This document shows positions 10,051-22,169 of a stretch of 64,000 nucleotides of DNA, piece by piece (the stretch's first letter is position 1; each line of letters starts with the position of its first letter). The DNA is from Neolentinus lepideus HHB14362 ss-1 (lineage: Eukaryota; Basidiomycota; Agaricomycetes; Gloeophyllales; Gloeophyllaceae). The notes beneath the pieces were generated by a model. It saw only the letters and a program-made list of their open reading frames with translations. It did not search any database and was not told where the DNA came from. Location of the stretch: contig KV425586.1 of assembly GCA_001632425.1 (NCBI GenBank), positions 213,254 to 277,253 on the forward strand. The letters are read 5' to 3'. Made by a program: the position numbers and the translations under genes.

Positions 10051-11805
10051 ATGTCCGACCTCATCGCTACAGCACCCACATTCGGAAGAATACCGACCGA
10101 GACTATAGCAGTCATCGGAGAGCACATCGTGAAAGAGATGAGAGCAGAGCATGGCGACAAAGTGGCGTCGGACAGATGGTGGTCCATCACTCAGACTTGC
10201 AGGCGATGGCGCGACGTGCTCTGCGACAGTGCAGCCCTTTGGACGAACGTGACGATAAAGGGGATTGACTACTTACAGGAAATGCTTGTGCGATCGAAGA
10301 AGTTACCGCTGACGATTCACGGGAGTCTCTGCTCTGACGACGACCAGACAAACTGCAAGAAGCTTCGGTTAATCATGAGCCATTCATCGCGAATACGGTC
10401 TCTTTGCATCACTGTCTCACCAGGAGCCTTGAAGGACTTGACGGAAGTTCCTCATATCAGTGAGATGAACAAGCTCGAAGCCCTGGACATCACCCAAATC
10501 CCCATCGAGACGCTTGAGGACGGGATGCCCAACACGGACATCTTATCCCGCTTCCAGTCCCCTGTCCTGCGCAGCCTCCGTCTGACCCATTTCCAGTTCG
10601 ACGACGTCCAGCCTCTTCTGTGTTCCACATTGACAACACTTACCCTAACGGGGCCTGGTTCAGCATCGCCGTCAGAGATGGCTCAAGTCCTGCAGGGCAT
10701 GCCCGACCTTGAGTCACTGAATCTCCTTCTGAACTTCTCACCCTCTGACGCAGTTTAGATGTTTACCCAGGCATACATTCAAGGACAAGCAGGGCCACCT
10801 CCTATCCCGGAATCACCAGTTACACTCCGGTCTCTGAGGAAGTTGGTCTTCTGCATCTGTGGTATTGGGGCAGCAGAATTCCTAGCACACATCCGTGCTC
10901 CTCAGCTGATTTTTGCAAGAATTGAGATCATGGCCATGATCCACGTACATCCAATAATGCAGCTCATCGAGGAGCCCATTCGCTCATTCGGGCCACTTCA
11001 CGGGTTCGAAGGCTGCACCATATACTGCCCTAATGTCGGGGCCCTATACTTTATGTTAGCACCTCAGCCGACGACGACGAATTGGACAGCCCAAGATAGC
11101 GGAATCTGCCTCGTCTTCAATGAATTCAACTACGAGGATGAGGGTTATATTCTGCGTGAGCTGCGCGAGAGTCTTGGACCTCGTCTGTCGGCCGTCAAGC
11201 GCGTCAGTATCCTAGACGGCAGAGCATACACCGACATTGCGGTCAGGCAGTGGAAGCAGCTATTTATGCTCATGCCAGGTGTCGACACCCTACATCTCTC
11301 AGGGAGGCACAGTTCATACTTCCCTGCGGGCTTGAAGTTCCGTGGCACGCCAAACAATACGTGGCAGCCGTACTTCCCAACATTGCAATTCGTTGAGTTG
11401 CACTCTCTGAGATTCCGGGCTACGTCGGAGGTCGCCGATCGTGAAGATAATGATTTCATACAGCGGCTAGTAAAGCCTTATCAGCGTCGTCACACAACGA
11501 AACACATAATAAAACTTACTGTGATGGATGGGATCAATGTCTGCCAAGAAGACATTAAATTCCTGAAGCAAATTTTCCACTCCATTTCTTGGGACGGAAA
11601 GGAGGTGTGGGATGACGAGCCGGATCCGGAGTTGGAATACTATGATGACGGGGAGGGCGACGATGATCAGGAGAGCAATGCTGATGAGGATGAAGAACTT
11701 GAGGAGGATAGGGCTGAGCTGGAAGGTGATCCCGTTGGTATAGAGATCGAGAAGGACGGGGAAGAAGCTGGGTACTGGGGCGATGCCGAGAGTGAGGATG
11801 AGTAA
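10051..11805 (+). pseudogene. F-box/LRR-type protein split by one in-frame TAG
   Basis: A single uninterrupted frame of 585 codons, broken only by TAG at 10,756-10,758. Residues 10-75 look like an F-box (I-P-T-E-T-I-A-V-I-G-E-H, then T-C-R-R-W-R-D-V-L-C and L-W-T-N-V), as in SCF ubiquitin-ligase substrate adaptors. The middle has irregular leucine-rich segments. The end carries the family K-P-Y-Q-R-R block and a strongly acidic tail. The stop lies in a region where the paralogue at 30,481-32,322 reads through, and no plausible intron removes it. The rest of the frame is unspoiled, so the stop is recent, is an assembly error, or the second part starts at the adjacent ATG (10,759). If real, only the first 235 residues are made. 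Confidence 0.8.
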
Positions 11806-13080
11806 TTAATGTCAGAGTCTGGTATGCCAAACCAAACATGATATCTTCCTTGCCCATATTGTATTTTTCGCTGAGAACTTTGCAATCTATCGATCGGAGA
11901 CACATCTTCCACCATCGGAGGACCATACTAGTCACAAGACGTTCAAGAAGACGCATCTCAAGCTTACTATCGACTGGAGGCATCTGACTTGAAGTTATTT
12001 GCAAGTATAATTCGTGCAGAGATCATGAACATCAGAGTCCATCGCGTGCCTTGACGTGGGAGGCCAATTTGGCTTTGAAAAAATCATCATGTCAGCGGCC
12101 ATATAAGCGAATCGATACTCACTGCCAAGCCTAGCGAGGCAGCGCGCTATGAATCAAGGGCTTCATTCCTTGTGGAGATTCTCATCCGACACAACTCTGA
12201 ATCGGACAAAGATATCCGCAAAGAAAGGTACACCTCAACGGGTGAAGGGTTGAGTGAATGCTCTGCTCTTAGCGCCGCTGACTCTCTGTGACCTTCTCCT
12301 ATCGCCAGGATATGCACCGAGCTTACACCTGACCCAGAAGCCATGTTTAGATTGGGAGTTTGATATCCACCATTTGCTCAACCCTGGTTCGTCTGCACAT
12401 ACTGGATGCAAGGATAGGAGCGATCTCAGAAGATAAAGGTCGGCTGCAGGAAGCTTCCACAAATCCTTCCAGATGAGGCTGAACCAGGTGAGATGAAGGA
12501 CATGCTTGTCGTCTACCGTCTCAAGACGTAGATATAGTCCACGACGAATGTGCAGCACGTTCAACGTCACAAACGACTGCTGCCAAATTGCTTCACGCGA
12601 CAAATAGCCACAAATAAAGCCACAAAACCCCAAGTTCGCGCCCGTCATGAGACACCTGTCCTCAATTCTTGCGGAATCGAATGACCCGACACAGGCATAC
12701 GATGCTATTCAGCTGGACATCCGATGCCTACGTGACGCTCCCTCGAACAACTATGGACGACACTCTGAACGATTCCTCTTTAAGCCCTAAGCCTGCGATA
12801 CCGCCGAACGCGTTAAGAGTATTCCAGGTTGCATTGGATAGCAAGTGCAACCAAGTTTGGTGCCACTAGATTAAACGTCTGAAATTTACTGCAATCATAG
12901 GTACGGGTCAAATTTGTTATTCCAAAATCCGAAATCTGCCCTGGTGTGGACGTTTAGTTATTCAGAGTACCGAGCAGAGAGGAGCGATTATATACATCAT
13001 CTGCCAGTCTATTATTGCATTCCATCTGCGTGTCTTCCTGCGTTGTCTCCGCAGATATCAGGACGTTCGTCAATACCTCC
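11806..13080. other. Gene-free stretch after the F-box gene
   Basis: Open frames such as 12,235-12,648 (-) have no recognisable motif. The first few hundred bases are likely the 3' UTR and terminator of the F-box gene. Nothing else is supportable. Confidence 0.4.
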
Positions 13081-13081
13081 G

Positions 13082-13690
13082 ATGTTCGCAGATATACTAC
13101 CCGAGTGCTGGACAGGATTGCCCCTTCCACAGAGGTTGGCGGTTCGCTTCACGATACATATCCGATGCTGTCGAACCATACAGATTCGGCTGTACGGTGG
13201 AGGGTTCGGATCGGATCCAGCACCTCACGAGTTCCATCTATGGTGCGACCGACCGACCGATTGCCGACACCTGTTGATGTTGGATGTTAGGAAGTATGTG
13301 TTCGCAATACTTTGTAGGGTCGAAGAGCTCCACTGTCCAGCATCGATGTCTTCCACTCTCATGGAGACGGTGCCAGGACGACCCGCTGCAGGTCATCGCA
13401 TCGAATCTCGAGACGTTTATTCTACTATCCTACGACGGCTCCTCCAAAGTACACGATTCTGTTTTCTCCTTTACCTTCACGGGACTTCAACGACACTCTA
13501 TTTACATTTGCACGGCCTACCCATATGGCATACGGTCGCATGCTATCAACTTCCATATATGCCTTCAGGTTTGCATATGACTTTCTCCGGGCACAAAGAT
13601 CCGAACTACTTCCTTTTCCGAGCCATCCGCGCTCCCTGTCTCATCACCATTCGTCCTTGTGAGCTCCAAATCGCTTCCATTATCATGGAC
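13082..13690 (+). pseudogene. Short-family F-box protein, frameshifted
   Basis: Pieces of the short F-box family appear in order but in different frames: M-F-A-D and V-L-D-R-I-A near 13,082-13,125, then S-R-Y-I-S-D-A-V-E-P-Y-R-F at about 13,150, D-C-R-H-L-L-M-L-D-V at about 13,265, N-L-E-T-F-I-L-L-S-Y-D-G-S-S near 13,410, and F-R-A-I-R-A-P-C-L-I-T-I-R near 13,620. These match the intact genes at 44,548, 46,799 and 55,833 (S-R-Y-V-S-A-V-A-E-P-Y; C-R-H-L-L-M-S-D-V; L-E-T-F-T-L-L-I-Y-D-G-S; L-D-A-P-S-L-T-T-I-R). Several small indels break the frame. The 261-codon frame at 12,914-13,699 is a by-product of these shifts. Confidence 0.75.
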
Positions 13691-13699
13691 TCCATCTGA

Positions 13700-15620
13700 T
13701 CCCCTTGCTCGCCAAACCATTTTAAGAGCTGACCTACCGCTCTATGTGTTCGGGATTCTCACTTCCGGAGCCCTTCGCATTTCCTTGCTCGAGAAATCTC
13801 TTACTTTTTTCACTGCATTTCATCTCGTATCCCAATATTGGAAAGGTGATGCATGGTCCTCGCGATGATCTCCTTGGCTGGCAGCCGTGTTCGCGACAGT
13901 ACTGATCGCACTTGCATCGTGCATACAGCACGTGCAACAGTGACTATTATTGTAAGTATAACTAGACTTGGACGTCTCGGACAAAGAGATGCGGGGCTTC
14001 CATCATGATCCACATGGCAGCACAGGTTTTCAGACATTGTACCAATGAGCAGGTAAGTAAAGCCGTTGGGACAGTTCCGAAGACTCTGCAGTCTCTTGTG
14101 GTGCGTTCTATATCACGCTTTCTCATCCCCCTCTGATGCACCTTGCGTTTCACAGGACTGTACCTGCGTGGGCGCAGGGGTAGGCCATTAAATTGTGAGA
14201 TGTTCTTAGATTCCGTACCCTCAGCTAATCTCAGCCCAGCCACCGTTCAGCGAAGCAGTCGTAGAAAAGTGGCATGACCTTATTAGAAGAGTCGTATGGG
14301 GTCATGTATATCGGTGCTACTGTTTCTTATTGGTTGGTGTCGATTCTAGAGAATTATCCCGTTGAAACTAAGAACGATATCGTACATATTATACGGAATC
14401 GCCTTGGGACAGTTCATGATGTTTTTCCGGAAGATCGACAAGACCGGGATGACGATTAATTGTCTGGTGAGCATTATAACTATCGTTAAGTCTCCGAGCC
14501 TAACTAACGAAGACGTCTGGTATCCCAGGTCATATTCACATTTCACATGGCTAGTGCGGTGTCATTTCTGAGACGTCGCTCGACTGTCTCATGTCTCTTA
14601 GATGGATACTCTCCAGCAGTGTCTGATAATCCATGCACTCTGGTTCTACCTCGTTCGTTGGGGCGGAGGGGGTAGTGAAGACCGCTATAATAGTAATTGG
14701 TAAGTAATTTGCTTCTTGTCTCATACCCAGGAGTTCAATTCCAATTACGTGACCAGGAGTCTCCAGGTAGGCGCTTTTCTGGTATATCGTTCTTCTTATG
14801 TGCGACGGGACTTCAGGCACAAGCCATTCCATCTGTACGTGTTGTATCTATTTAATCTAGTCCATCCTGATCCATTTCTTCCAGGTAATCCTGACTTTAA
14901 CGGTCCAGTGGTACGGCCTTTGTCCTCATTCAATATGGTTTCCTTATTTTATAATGCAGTTTCTTTGCCATTCGATTGTGGAGATGTGTATTGTTAGCCC
15001 TCTCCTTCGCATGACTCATTTGAATCGAATGGCTATAGCCAGCGAAAGGAGGTGGACCTTCATCTTGGTATACAACGAGATCCTTTCGCGCTTTGATTAA
15101 GTGCTGACCTTCATCCATAGTTTTTGCCGATCGTAACTGCATTCGATGAGTTCTAGTCTTGAAGTACGCGTTCTTGATGATTGATTATCGCTCTTCAGTT
15201 CTCTCTTTATGCGAGTCGATCTCCAGGCGTCTTCCAATATGTGTATTATACCTTATTGTACGGCTTGGACCATCAGAAGGTAAGTGCTGGCCGAATTATC
15301 CTGTCTGCTTTGACTCAAGTTCTGACGATCGCGTAGCTTTGTCCAACCTGCGCCACTGTTCTGCATCCCAGGTATGCACACCGGGATCACCAATCTGACC
15401 GCTACGGCGATCTTGGAGACCGCGAATGCATGTTGTCTCGTCGGTGACGTTGGTATGTCGGTTATCTCGTGTTGTCAACTCTGGGAGCGCCGCTCGGACG
15501 CACTGGGAGAGTCCAAGTACGCCATCGTGACTTATTCTGCAATTAGTGACTGATAGGGAAATTGTTTCTTTTGGAGGCATCGCTGATAACTTGATTAGAT
15601 ACAGTTTGACGACCGGTCTT
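13700..15620 (+). pseudogene. Possible decayed multi-pass membrane protein
   Basis: Several hydrophobic blocks on the plus strand follow one another in changing frames. One at about 13,735-13,935 has two membrane-like helices. Another at about 14,600 reads D-T-L-Q-Q-C-L-I-I-H-A-L-W-F-Y-L-V. A third is at about 14,890-15,080. The order and the L-Q-x-x-L-I-x-H-x-L-x-x-Y-L-V string resemble the basidiomycete-specific integral membrane family around DUF6534. Stops and frame changes are frequent and no consistent intron set restores a frame. This is a weak assignment from memory of the family pattern. Confidence 0.25.
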
Positions 15621-15913
15621 CTGTCGAGGCAGGCTGTACTGCTTGTATATATCAATATCTCCTGACGCTAATCTATCCGTCCAGTATAATTACTTTTCTT
15701 TGATTCACATTCGTCTAAACCCTCCACAATGCTCCTCCGTACCATCTTACACTGTCTTCACCAGTTCTCGACAGGTTTTTTTGAAATTGCATCTTCTCGG
15801 TTTGCCGAACACGTCCTTCCAGGCACACAATATACACTGTGCTTACATTAGCAGGTGATATAAAATACACTAGAGCCGACAGTCGACGATGCCAACCGCC
15901 GATGATAATGCTT

Positions 15914-17565
15914 TCATTCAACCTGCTCAATCGTCTTCTTCGCCTCCACGCCAGGGGTCTTCTCTTCTGGTGCCCCAGCAAAGCCCTCCTGTGCCCCTTC
16001 GCGCTCCTTCGACCTCTCCACCACCTCGCGCATATTCTTCGCACCAGCGAACAGGAAGTCGATGCTCTCGAGCGTACGACCCGCGGTCTCAGGGAACCAC
16101 CGCCAGGCGACGCCGATGGAGACCCAGTTGAAGACGGCAAAGATGACGTACGTCTTCCAGCCGATGTCGGAGAGCGCAGGGGGAGTGATCTCGACGACGA
16201 GGAAGGTAGTGAGCCATTGAAAGACGACGGAGAGGGCGCCACCGCGTTGGCGGTTGCGGAGCGGTAGGATCCTGTAATATTCAAGATTGCATCAGTGCAA
16301 GTCCTTTGACAGTCGTGCATAATCTAATTATGGAACGCACTCGCTAGGGTAGCACCACATGTTTGACATCCAGCCAATGGTGAAGAAGCCTTGGAACAAG
16401 TACAGCATCACGACTGCACCAGTACCGTTGTATCTCCCGCCAATCTTGATGAGAATACCGGAGACGAGCATGCAGCTGCCCATTCCCCAGGAACCGAAAA
16501 TGAACAGGCGTCTTCTTCCGACCCGGTCAAGGATAAACCAAGGAATGAACGACATGACCAAGAAGAACAACTGCAGACCTCCAGAGAGGAGCAGCGACTG
16601 GTGCCTGTTCAGGCCGACGGAGTTCTCCATCACGTACGGCGCATAGTACGTGATGATATTCGTGCCGGTGAACTGCTGCATGGCCTGCACTGCGCAGGCG
16701 ATGGCGGTGCGCTGCCAGCCCATGATGCCCCCGTCGGTGAAGACGTCTTTCCACGAACCTGACTCGGACGATTCGAGGGCAATCGCGTGCTGGATGTCGG
16801 CGAACTCGGCGCGAACGTTGGGCGACTCGGCGGGCGCGTAGCGAAGGGAGCAGAGGACGCTTAGTGCCTCATCCGTGAAGCCGTGTGATGCAAGCCACCG
16901 CGGGGACTCTACGTGAGAGGGGCGGTGAGTGACTGCGAACATAGATATAAGTGCGTACCTGGCAGAACTGCGCACATCGCGATGAGGAGGAAGGCGAAGA
17001 TGACCTGGAACGCGATAGGGAAGCGCCACTGGACGGATGAATTCTTTAGCGACATCCCATAGTCGATCCAGTACGCGATGACAATGCCCACGATGAGCAT
17101 GCTCAACTGCACCGCTATCATCCTGCCTCGCGAAGCAGCGGGGGTCGTCTCCGATTGGTATATAGGCACGACGCTGGTGATCAGGCCCATGCCCAAGCCC
17201 GTGACTATCCGGCCCGCAATCATCTCTGGGCGCCCGTAGCTCGCGGACTGGATGACTGTGCCCACTACGAGGACGGCGGCGCCCCACGCGCAAATAGTCT
17301 TCCGCCCGAAGCGCTCGCCCCAGAAGGCGCACCCGAGGGCACCGAACAGGCACCCGAGCTCGTACACAGCGACGATGAAGCCGAGGAGCGTGGCGGAGGG
17401 GTGGTTGAGCTGTGCAAGGAAGAGGGGGTCTGTCGTCAGGCCCGAGAAGACGCCGTTGTCGTAACCAAAAAGGAGGAAACCGAGGGAACAGCAGAAGGTG
17501 ATGATATAAAGAAGAGGTTTGCCTCGTAGGCCGTAGGACTTGATCTGTTGGTTAGTCGCGGTCAT
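15914..17565 (-). CDS. MFS sugar transporter-type permease
   Basis: Three exons (17565-16959, 16908-16341, 16271-15914) with GT-AG introns give 510 residues. Family signatures are intact: G-Y-D-N-G-V-F-S-G in helix 1, G-E-R-F-G-R-K in the 2-3 loop, P-I-Y-Q-S-E-T after helix 4, P-E-S-P-R-W at 202-207 before the central loop, Q-Q-F-T-G-T-N in helix 7, R-V-G-R-R-R, and P-E-T-A-G-R-T at 452-458 after helix 12. Twelve hydrophobic segments are consistent with a plasma-membrane proton symporter or facilitator for hexoses or related polyols. Its position about 2.3 kb from the sesquiterpene synthase could mean a cluster transporter, but the motifs are those of sugar porters and not of drug/H+ antiporters, so nutrient uptake is equally likely. 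Confidence 0.92.
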
Positions 17566-18510
17566 GATTCCAGCGTTCTATGTCGTGCAACACCGGGGAG
17601 GGAGGCCGTTACCGGATGCTTTGGAGAGAGACCGTCGAGCCTTCGAGCGGTCCCAGGACTTTATCATGTCTGATAAATGATGTTCTTCGCAACAGTCAAC
17701 ATTGTCAGATGAACCGAGGGGCGAGGTCATCTGAACACATGACGATGAAAGCAGAGGTCCCGGCATATGTTCGGAATGCGCTGTCAGAGGCTAACAGCGT
17801 CCACTGCAGAGGACCCTAGACATCAGTGCTGAAGGAGATGCTTTCTGCCTGTCGCGAAGACACTCCCATTGCCTTCAAAACAAGATTGGCTCTGAATCTG
17901 CCGTGACAATTCGAAACATCAGTCTGGAGGCTCTAAATCATTAATGTAGTGCAGCACTAAATGCATGTCTGTCCACGTACTTGCTTAATCTCTTACACAG
18001 TTCCAAAATGAATAATCAGGAGGGCTCACAAAATCGAAATCATGAAGACGATCCAAGTGCCTGACTACACTGCAAGGTGGCCACGATACAATATAGGCAC
18101 AAACAGACGCAAACACGAACTTCCCGTTTCGTCACTGCCGTTTGTGGACGCAAATCCTCTGCGGTGGCGGGCTTGCCGTGATAGCAATGCCTCGTCTCGT
18201 GCCAACATCATTCGTTGACAGTGGCCGGCTACGCACAAATGCAACCGTTATGTGCACGCATCGAGTTCATTCTGGTCGGAGAGCAGTCTGCCATGCTTCG
18301 AATACACACTAATTCTTCCGTCTACTTCCGTACCGCGTTTCTTCAATCAGAGTGCGTATCCATTTTACCTGCGTCTACTTGCTCTGACATTTGGGTGTAG
18401 ATGTACCGTTTCACTGCTTGGTCGAAACTTGTCTCCCGCTAGTCTACGTCCGTCTTCTCGCAAACCCGCCACATCTCCACCAAACAACGCAATAACAAAC
18501 CTCTCTTCTA
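17566..18510. other. Intergenic region between the transporter and the aldo-keto reductase remnant
   Basis: This is the upstream region of the transporter (read leftwards). No frame with recognisable motifs, no clear TATA box and no repeats noticed. Confidence 0.4.
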
Positions 18511-18511
18511 C

Positions 18512-19070
18512 CTCGCTCCGCTCCCTCCCACGAAACTCGGCCGCTGGCGCAATCTTTCTCCTCTCGCACTTGTCACCGTCTCCCTCTCTGCCTCGGCGGT
18601 ATGAGCATAGGCGATAAATGGGGAGACTACGGCTATGGCTGAACAAGGTCAGATCTGTCACCTTCTGCGATCGTAGGCTGACTGAGCTCTGAACAGGAAT
18701 CGTGTTTCAAGCTGCTTGATACGTACTTCGACGCTGGAGGGAACTTCATTGACACCGCAGATAACTAGTACGCCGTTCCAAAGCATCGCGCGCACTTTAC
18801 GGTGTATCTAACGAAGACGAGACGCCATAAATGTTCATCGGCGAGTGGGCACAGGAGTGCGGCATCCATGACCAACTCGTCATCGCAACCAAAGTGCATC
18901 CCCATCTCACGCACCCTAATTTTGCATCTCTCATCCGGATTCCCTGGTAATATTATTGTGCGTCCACGTTTTCTTATTGGGGCGGAGGTGGTAGCTGGCG
19001 ATTGTGGTTCGTAGGGAAATGGCTCGGCGAATATGATGGCGATGATGACGGTCGGCCACTTTGATAGAGT
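18512..19070 (+). pseudogene. Aldo-keto reductase pseudogene 1 (N-terminal part plus a distal scrap)
   Basis: Consecutive AKR blocks occur in shifting frames: P-P-T-K-L-G-R-W-R-N-L-S-P at 18,525, L-C-L-G-G-M-S-I-G-D-K-W-G-D-Y-G-Y-G at about 18,590, F-K-L-L-D-T-Y-F-D-A-G-G-N-F-I-D-T-A at about 18,703 followed by a stop, M-F-I-G-E-W-A-Q-E-C-G-I at 18,831 and L-V-I-A-T-K at about 18,875. This is the N-terminus of fungal NADPH-dependent aryl-alcohol/norsolorinic-acid-type reductases; the F-I-D-T-A region contains the catalytic Asp area. The middle is missing. Near 19,028-19,065 a stretch aligns at DNA level with 43,970-44,020 in AKR pseudogene 2. Stops and frameshifts exclude function. Confidence 0.8.
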
Positions 19071-19843
19071 GCCCTTGGTGCCGGCTATCAGGCTTGCATT
19101 TCGAGATTGACGTCTGTCTCGGAGTTCACACCGTCCAGTCCCCTCGCTTTGTGTGCTGACTGTTTATTAGATGATAAACTATTTCGTTGCAAAGGACCAA
19201 GGAGCATCTGGATCGTTTTCGTGTGGATATGCTGGCGATGTGGGATCAAATTGAGAGGTCTGCCTGGTCGACTTCGTCTGTTGATCCACCATCCGTCTCG
19301 GAGTGCTGCATCATATATCCATCGCTCCGGGAGTCAGGAGGGAGGGACTCTTTCATTGGTCTTCTCCCTCTGGCTTTCTGGGTTCACTCTCATGCACTAG
19401 TGTTTAGAGCTATCACACACTGCCTCGACTCGTTGTTACCACAGTAGACTCCCGCAGCGCTAATTCCTCATACTGTTCTCTTACCCAATATGGACCGAAA
19501 TTGTGGGTCCCACTATCAAAGGCCTCGGATCTGCTGCGTCTTTGAAGTTGTCGCAACCCAGAAGCCACACCTTTCGTTTTCATGTTACAACAAACGTTCT
19601 TATCATTGCTGCGCTAGCGCTGACCATGGACGCGTGATAATAGAAAGATCGCGTTTAATAAATAGTGAGACAGAGCAATGCCAGGAGAGTACTATGATTT
19701 TGAAGCGACATGTGCGATAAAATACTGTGATCTATAAAACACGACAATATCTAATGGAATACGACATCTAAATTCCTGCGGTCTATAGCTGTACAACATC
19801 CTGTAGAGAGGGAAAGACACAACCAAGAACGAGAAATGAGAGC
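19071..19843. other. Gene-free stretch downstream of the sesquiterpene synthase
   Basis: It contains the 3' flank of the terpene synthase (minus strand) and AKR-side debris. The overlapping frames at 19,107-19,447 (+) have no recognisable domain. Confidence 0.4.
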
Positions 19844-21074
19844 TTAGAGATCAACGAGAGGCACGACAACCTGGTTCGTCTTGAGCGTAGGGTCCAGCTG
19901 AACTTTTGGCATGAGCGGCACGACGCGGCTCTTCTGTATCTCCAGCCCCTTCTTGCCAAAGTACCGCCCGGACTCAAAGTTCCAGCAGTCATTGCAGCGC
20001 GGCCAGTTCGCGAGGTGGAGGATGTACTCGCCGAGCTCTTTGTCGACCGCGGGGCCGAAGGACGGCACGCGCTTGAGCCCGTCGAGGAACTTGGCCTCGA
20101 CCTCCTCGTGGTACTCGCACACCCACTTCATCGCGCCCGCGAAGTCGGTGTTGAGCTGGTGCATCACGATCGTGAGGATATTGTGCCTGTCGTCGCCGTT
20201 GGCTTGTTCCTTGTTGTAGGACGCGATGTCCTGGGAATGACATGGCGTTAAGTCAAGGTGATTAAAGTTTCATAATATAATCGAATAAGTGTGCTCACGT
20301 TGTCGAGAATGATAAGGTCGGCGATGTGGTACTCCAGCTCCTTGATGACCGGGTGGTAGAACGCCTCGTCGGGGAGGTTGAGGTGGAGCTCGCCGGGGAC
20401 GTACGATGGCCGCGCACCGATGTTCTCCCGGCGCATCTTGAGGTAGCTGTCGATCGTCCGGATCGTGTCGGTGTCGCGGTCCTTGGCCTGGATGACGACT
20501 GAGTTGAGGTAGTCCGTGAACGCCTCGACGAAGTGCTTCTGCGAGGCTGGGGAGGCTGTCTTGATGGCGAGCTCCCAGAACCTAATTATTGGTTTGTCAG
20601 GAAAGGCGGGAATTGGGTAGAGAAGCGCACTTACTCCTTTGCGACTTGGCCGAGGAGGATCTCGCCCTCGGGTCGGGGCTTGTGGGGGTTATTGAGGGCA
20701 TCGATGACGACGTCGACCATCTCGCGCACAACGGGTGCGGGCTCGACGTCCGTGTACTCGTCGACCACGAAGAACAAGTTCATTAGATCGCACCCCGTGC
20801 GGAGGTGCTCTGGCGAAACAGTAACGACTCGTTGCGAAATGGTATTAACAGGAGACTAACCCTTGGCCGCGGTGGGGTAGGCGAGGGATGCGAGGCGGCC
20901 AAAGTCGCACTTATCGAACGCATCTTGTGATCGTTGGGTGAAGGCCTTGAAGCTGTGGAACCACGCGTTCGACTGCGCGCTGACCTCTTCATAGCGGGGG
21001 TTTATCGCTCGTGGCCAAGGCCAATTGGACATCGTCTCAGGGAGGTACAACATCTTGACGGTCTCCGACGACAT
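19844..21074 (-). CDS. Sesquiterpene synthase (class I terpene cyclase)
   Basis: Four exons (21074-20861, 20809-20635, 20581-20299, 20230-19844) with clean GT-AG junctions encode 352 residues, the usual length for basidiomycete sesquiterpene synthases. Diagnostic motifs are all present: the aspartate-rich D-E-Y-T-D at 88-92, the pyrophosphate-sensing Arg at about 180/181 in M-R-R-E-N-I-G, the NSE motif N-D-I-A-S-Y-N-K-E at 224-232 and the R-Y pair (313-314) in W-N-F-E-S-G-R-Y-F. It should bind three Mg2+ and cyclise farnesyl diphosphate in the cytosol. The product cannot be deduced. The R-R-E-N-I-G-A-R-P stretch recalls 1,11-cyclising (protoilludene-type) enzymes, but this is a weak hint. It is the core biosynthetic gene of the neighbourhood. 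Confidence 0.95.
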
Positions 21075-21743
21075 GGTAGGCTGCGTATAGTGGTGGATGG
21101 GAGGGTGGAAGTGTAGCGTAGTGTGGTGAGGAGAGGATGTTCAGACAGGATATGTCAATGGAAAACTAGAGTCTTGAGCGGGATCGGTCTACCTTTTCTA
21201 CTGGGTGCGCAAAATGCGTATTTTCTCCCATTAATGATTTCCCAAATACCGCCGTTGCGATAGCTCACGCGAGGAGGGCACCAATGTGCTATCAAAATGG
21301 GGATATCGGAACCACGTACATGGCCGGGCGGAGTCAGTATGATTGCTAGATCTACTCGGTGTCATAGATACCGTCCCCTGTCGATAACTTTGCGAGGAGT
21401 TCACTGCAGCTGCATCCACACCGACCGAGTTTCTCTGCGTCCTACCACATTCACCGAAAGGACAGGTAATTATTGCGAACCACGCGGGCCGTTTATTCGT
21501 CCATCGCATGTCTCCTGCAGGAATTTGTCTTTTTATCTTTTACTTTGGAGATCTGTCGGTAGCCAAGCCCGACTTTACCATCCGGAAGGCCACTCTGTCC
21601 GACCGCTAATCGATTTGTAGGCGCCTCCGCATCGCGTCTTATCACAGCAGAGAGTACCAAGCGGCCGCGGAAACTGCTACTAGTCGCAGAACGAGCTGAG
21701 AGTAAGGGATGCTGATGCATTTTCCGAGATCGCAATAAATTAA

Positions 21744-22169
21744 GGCCTGTTCGGCAACGCGGGTTGGGCTGGGCTGGGCTTGTTCGCGAGGCCCGTTGGC
21801 GCGAGATTCTCACGAGTAGTCACATCCTGTCACACCTAATAAATTTTCTCTTGAGCACCACAAATACAGTCCTATGGCAGTCCATACGTCTCAGAAAAAT
21901 CATCAAGCTAATTTTTAATCCCATAATTATATACGTGTTGGCTACAGAAGCCAGGAATAGCCTGGTATATGCGAGCCATGCACCAGCACACAACGGAAGT
22001 CGTACTGAGTGCGGTCGTCACGGCTTTGACTCGTGCGAGCCCAACCCGGTGCATCACCGAACGCTGAGCCGGGCTGGCTGGGCTCGGGCCGCGACAATGG
22101 GCCCGAAACGCCACAAATTCCCCTAAAAGGCAACCCCACCCCAAGCCCATGGGGTTTTCCGAACAGGCC
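21744..22169. mobile_element. MITE-like element with 11-bp terminal inverted repeats
   Basis: GGCCTGTTCGG at 21,744-21,754 recurs as its exact reverse complement at 22,159-22,169. Just inside both ends are GC-rich tracts (repeated gggct on the left, a C-rich tract on the right) and an internal pair of complementary stretches near 22,037-22,092 that could fold. The element is 426 bp with no coding capacity. The GGCCTGTT-type end resembles DNA transposons of the PIF/Harbinger or hAT kind. No target-site duplication is visible, so it is old or the boundaries are slightly off. It lies about 670 bp upstream of the terpene synthase start. Confidence 0.5.

Noticed and set aside
12914..13699. 261-codon plus-strand frame as a new gene
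   Set aside because: It changes frame relative to short-family F-box homology that runs through it. Explained by an F-box pseudogene.
15715..16320. 201-codon minus-strand frame
   Set aside because: It overlaps the last exon and second intron of the MFS transporter in another frame. The spliced transporter frame explains the sequence.
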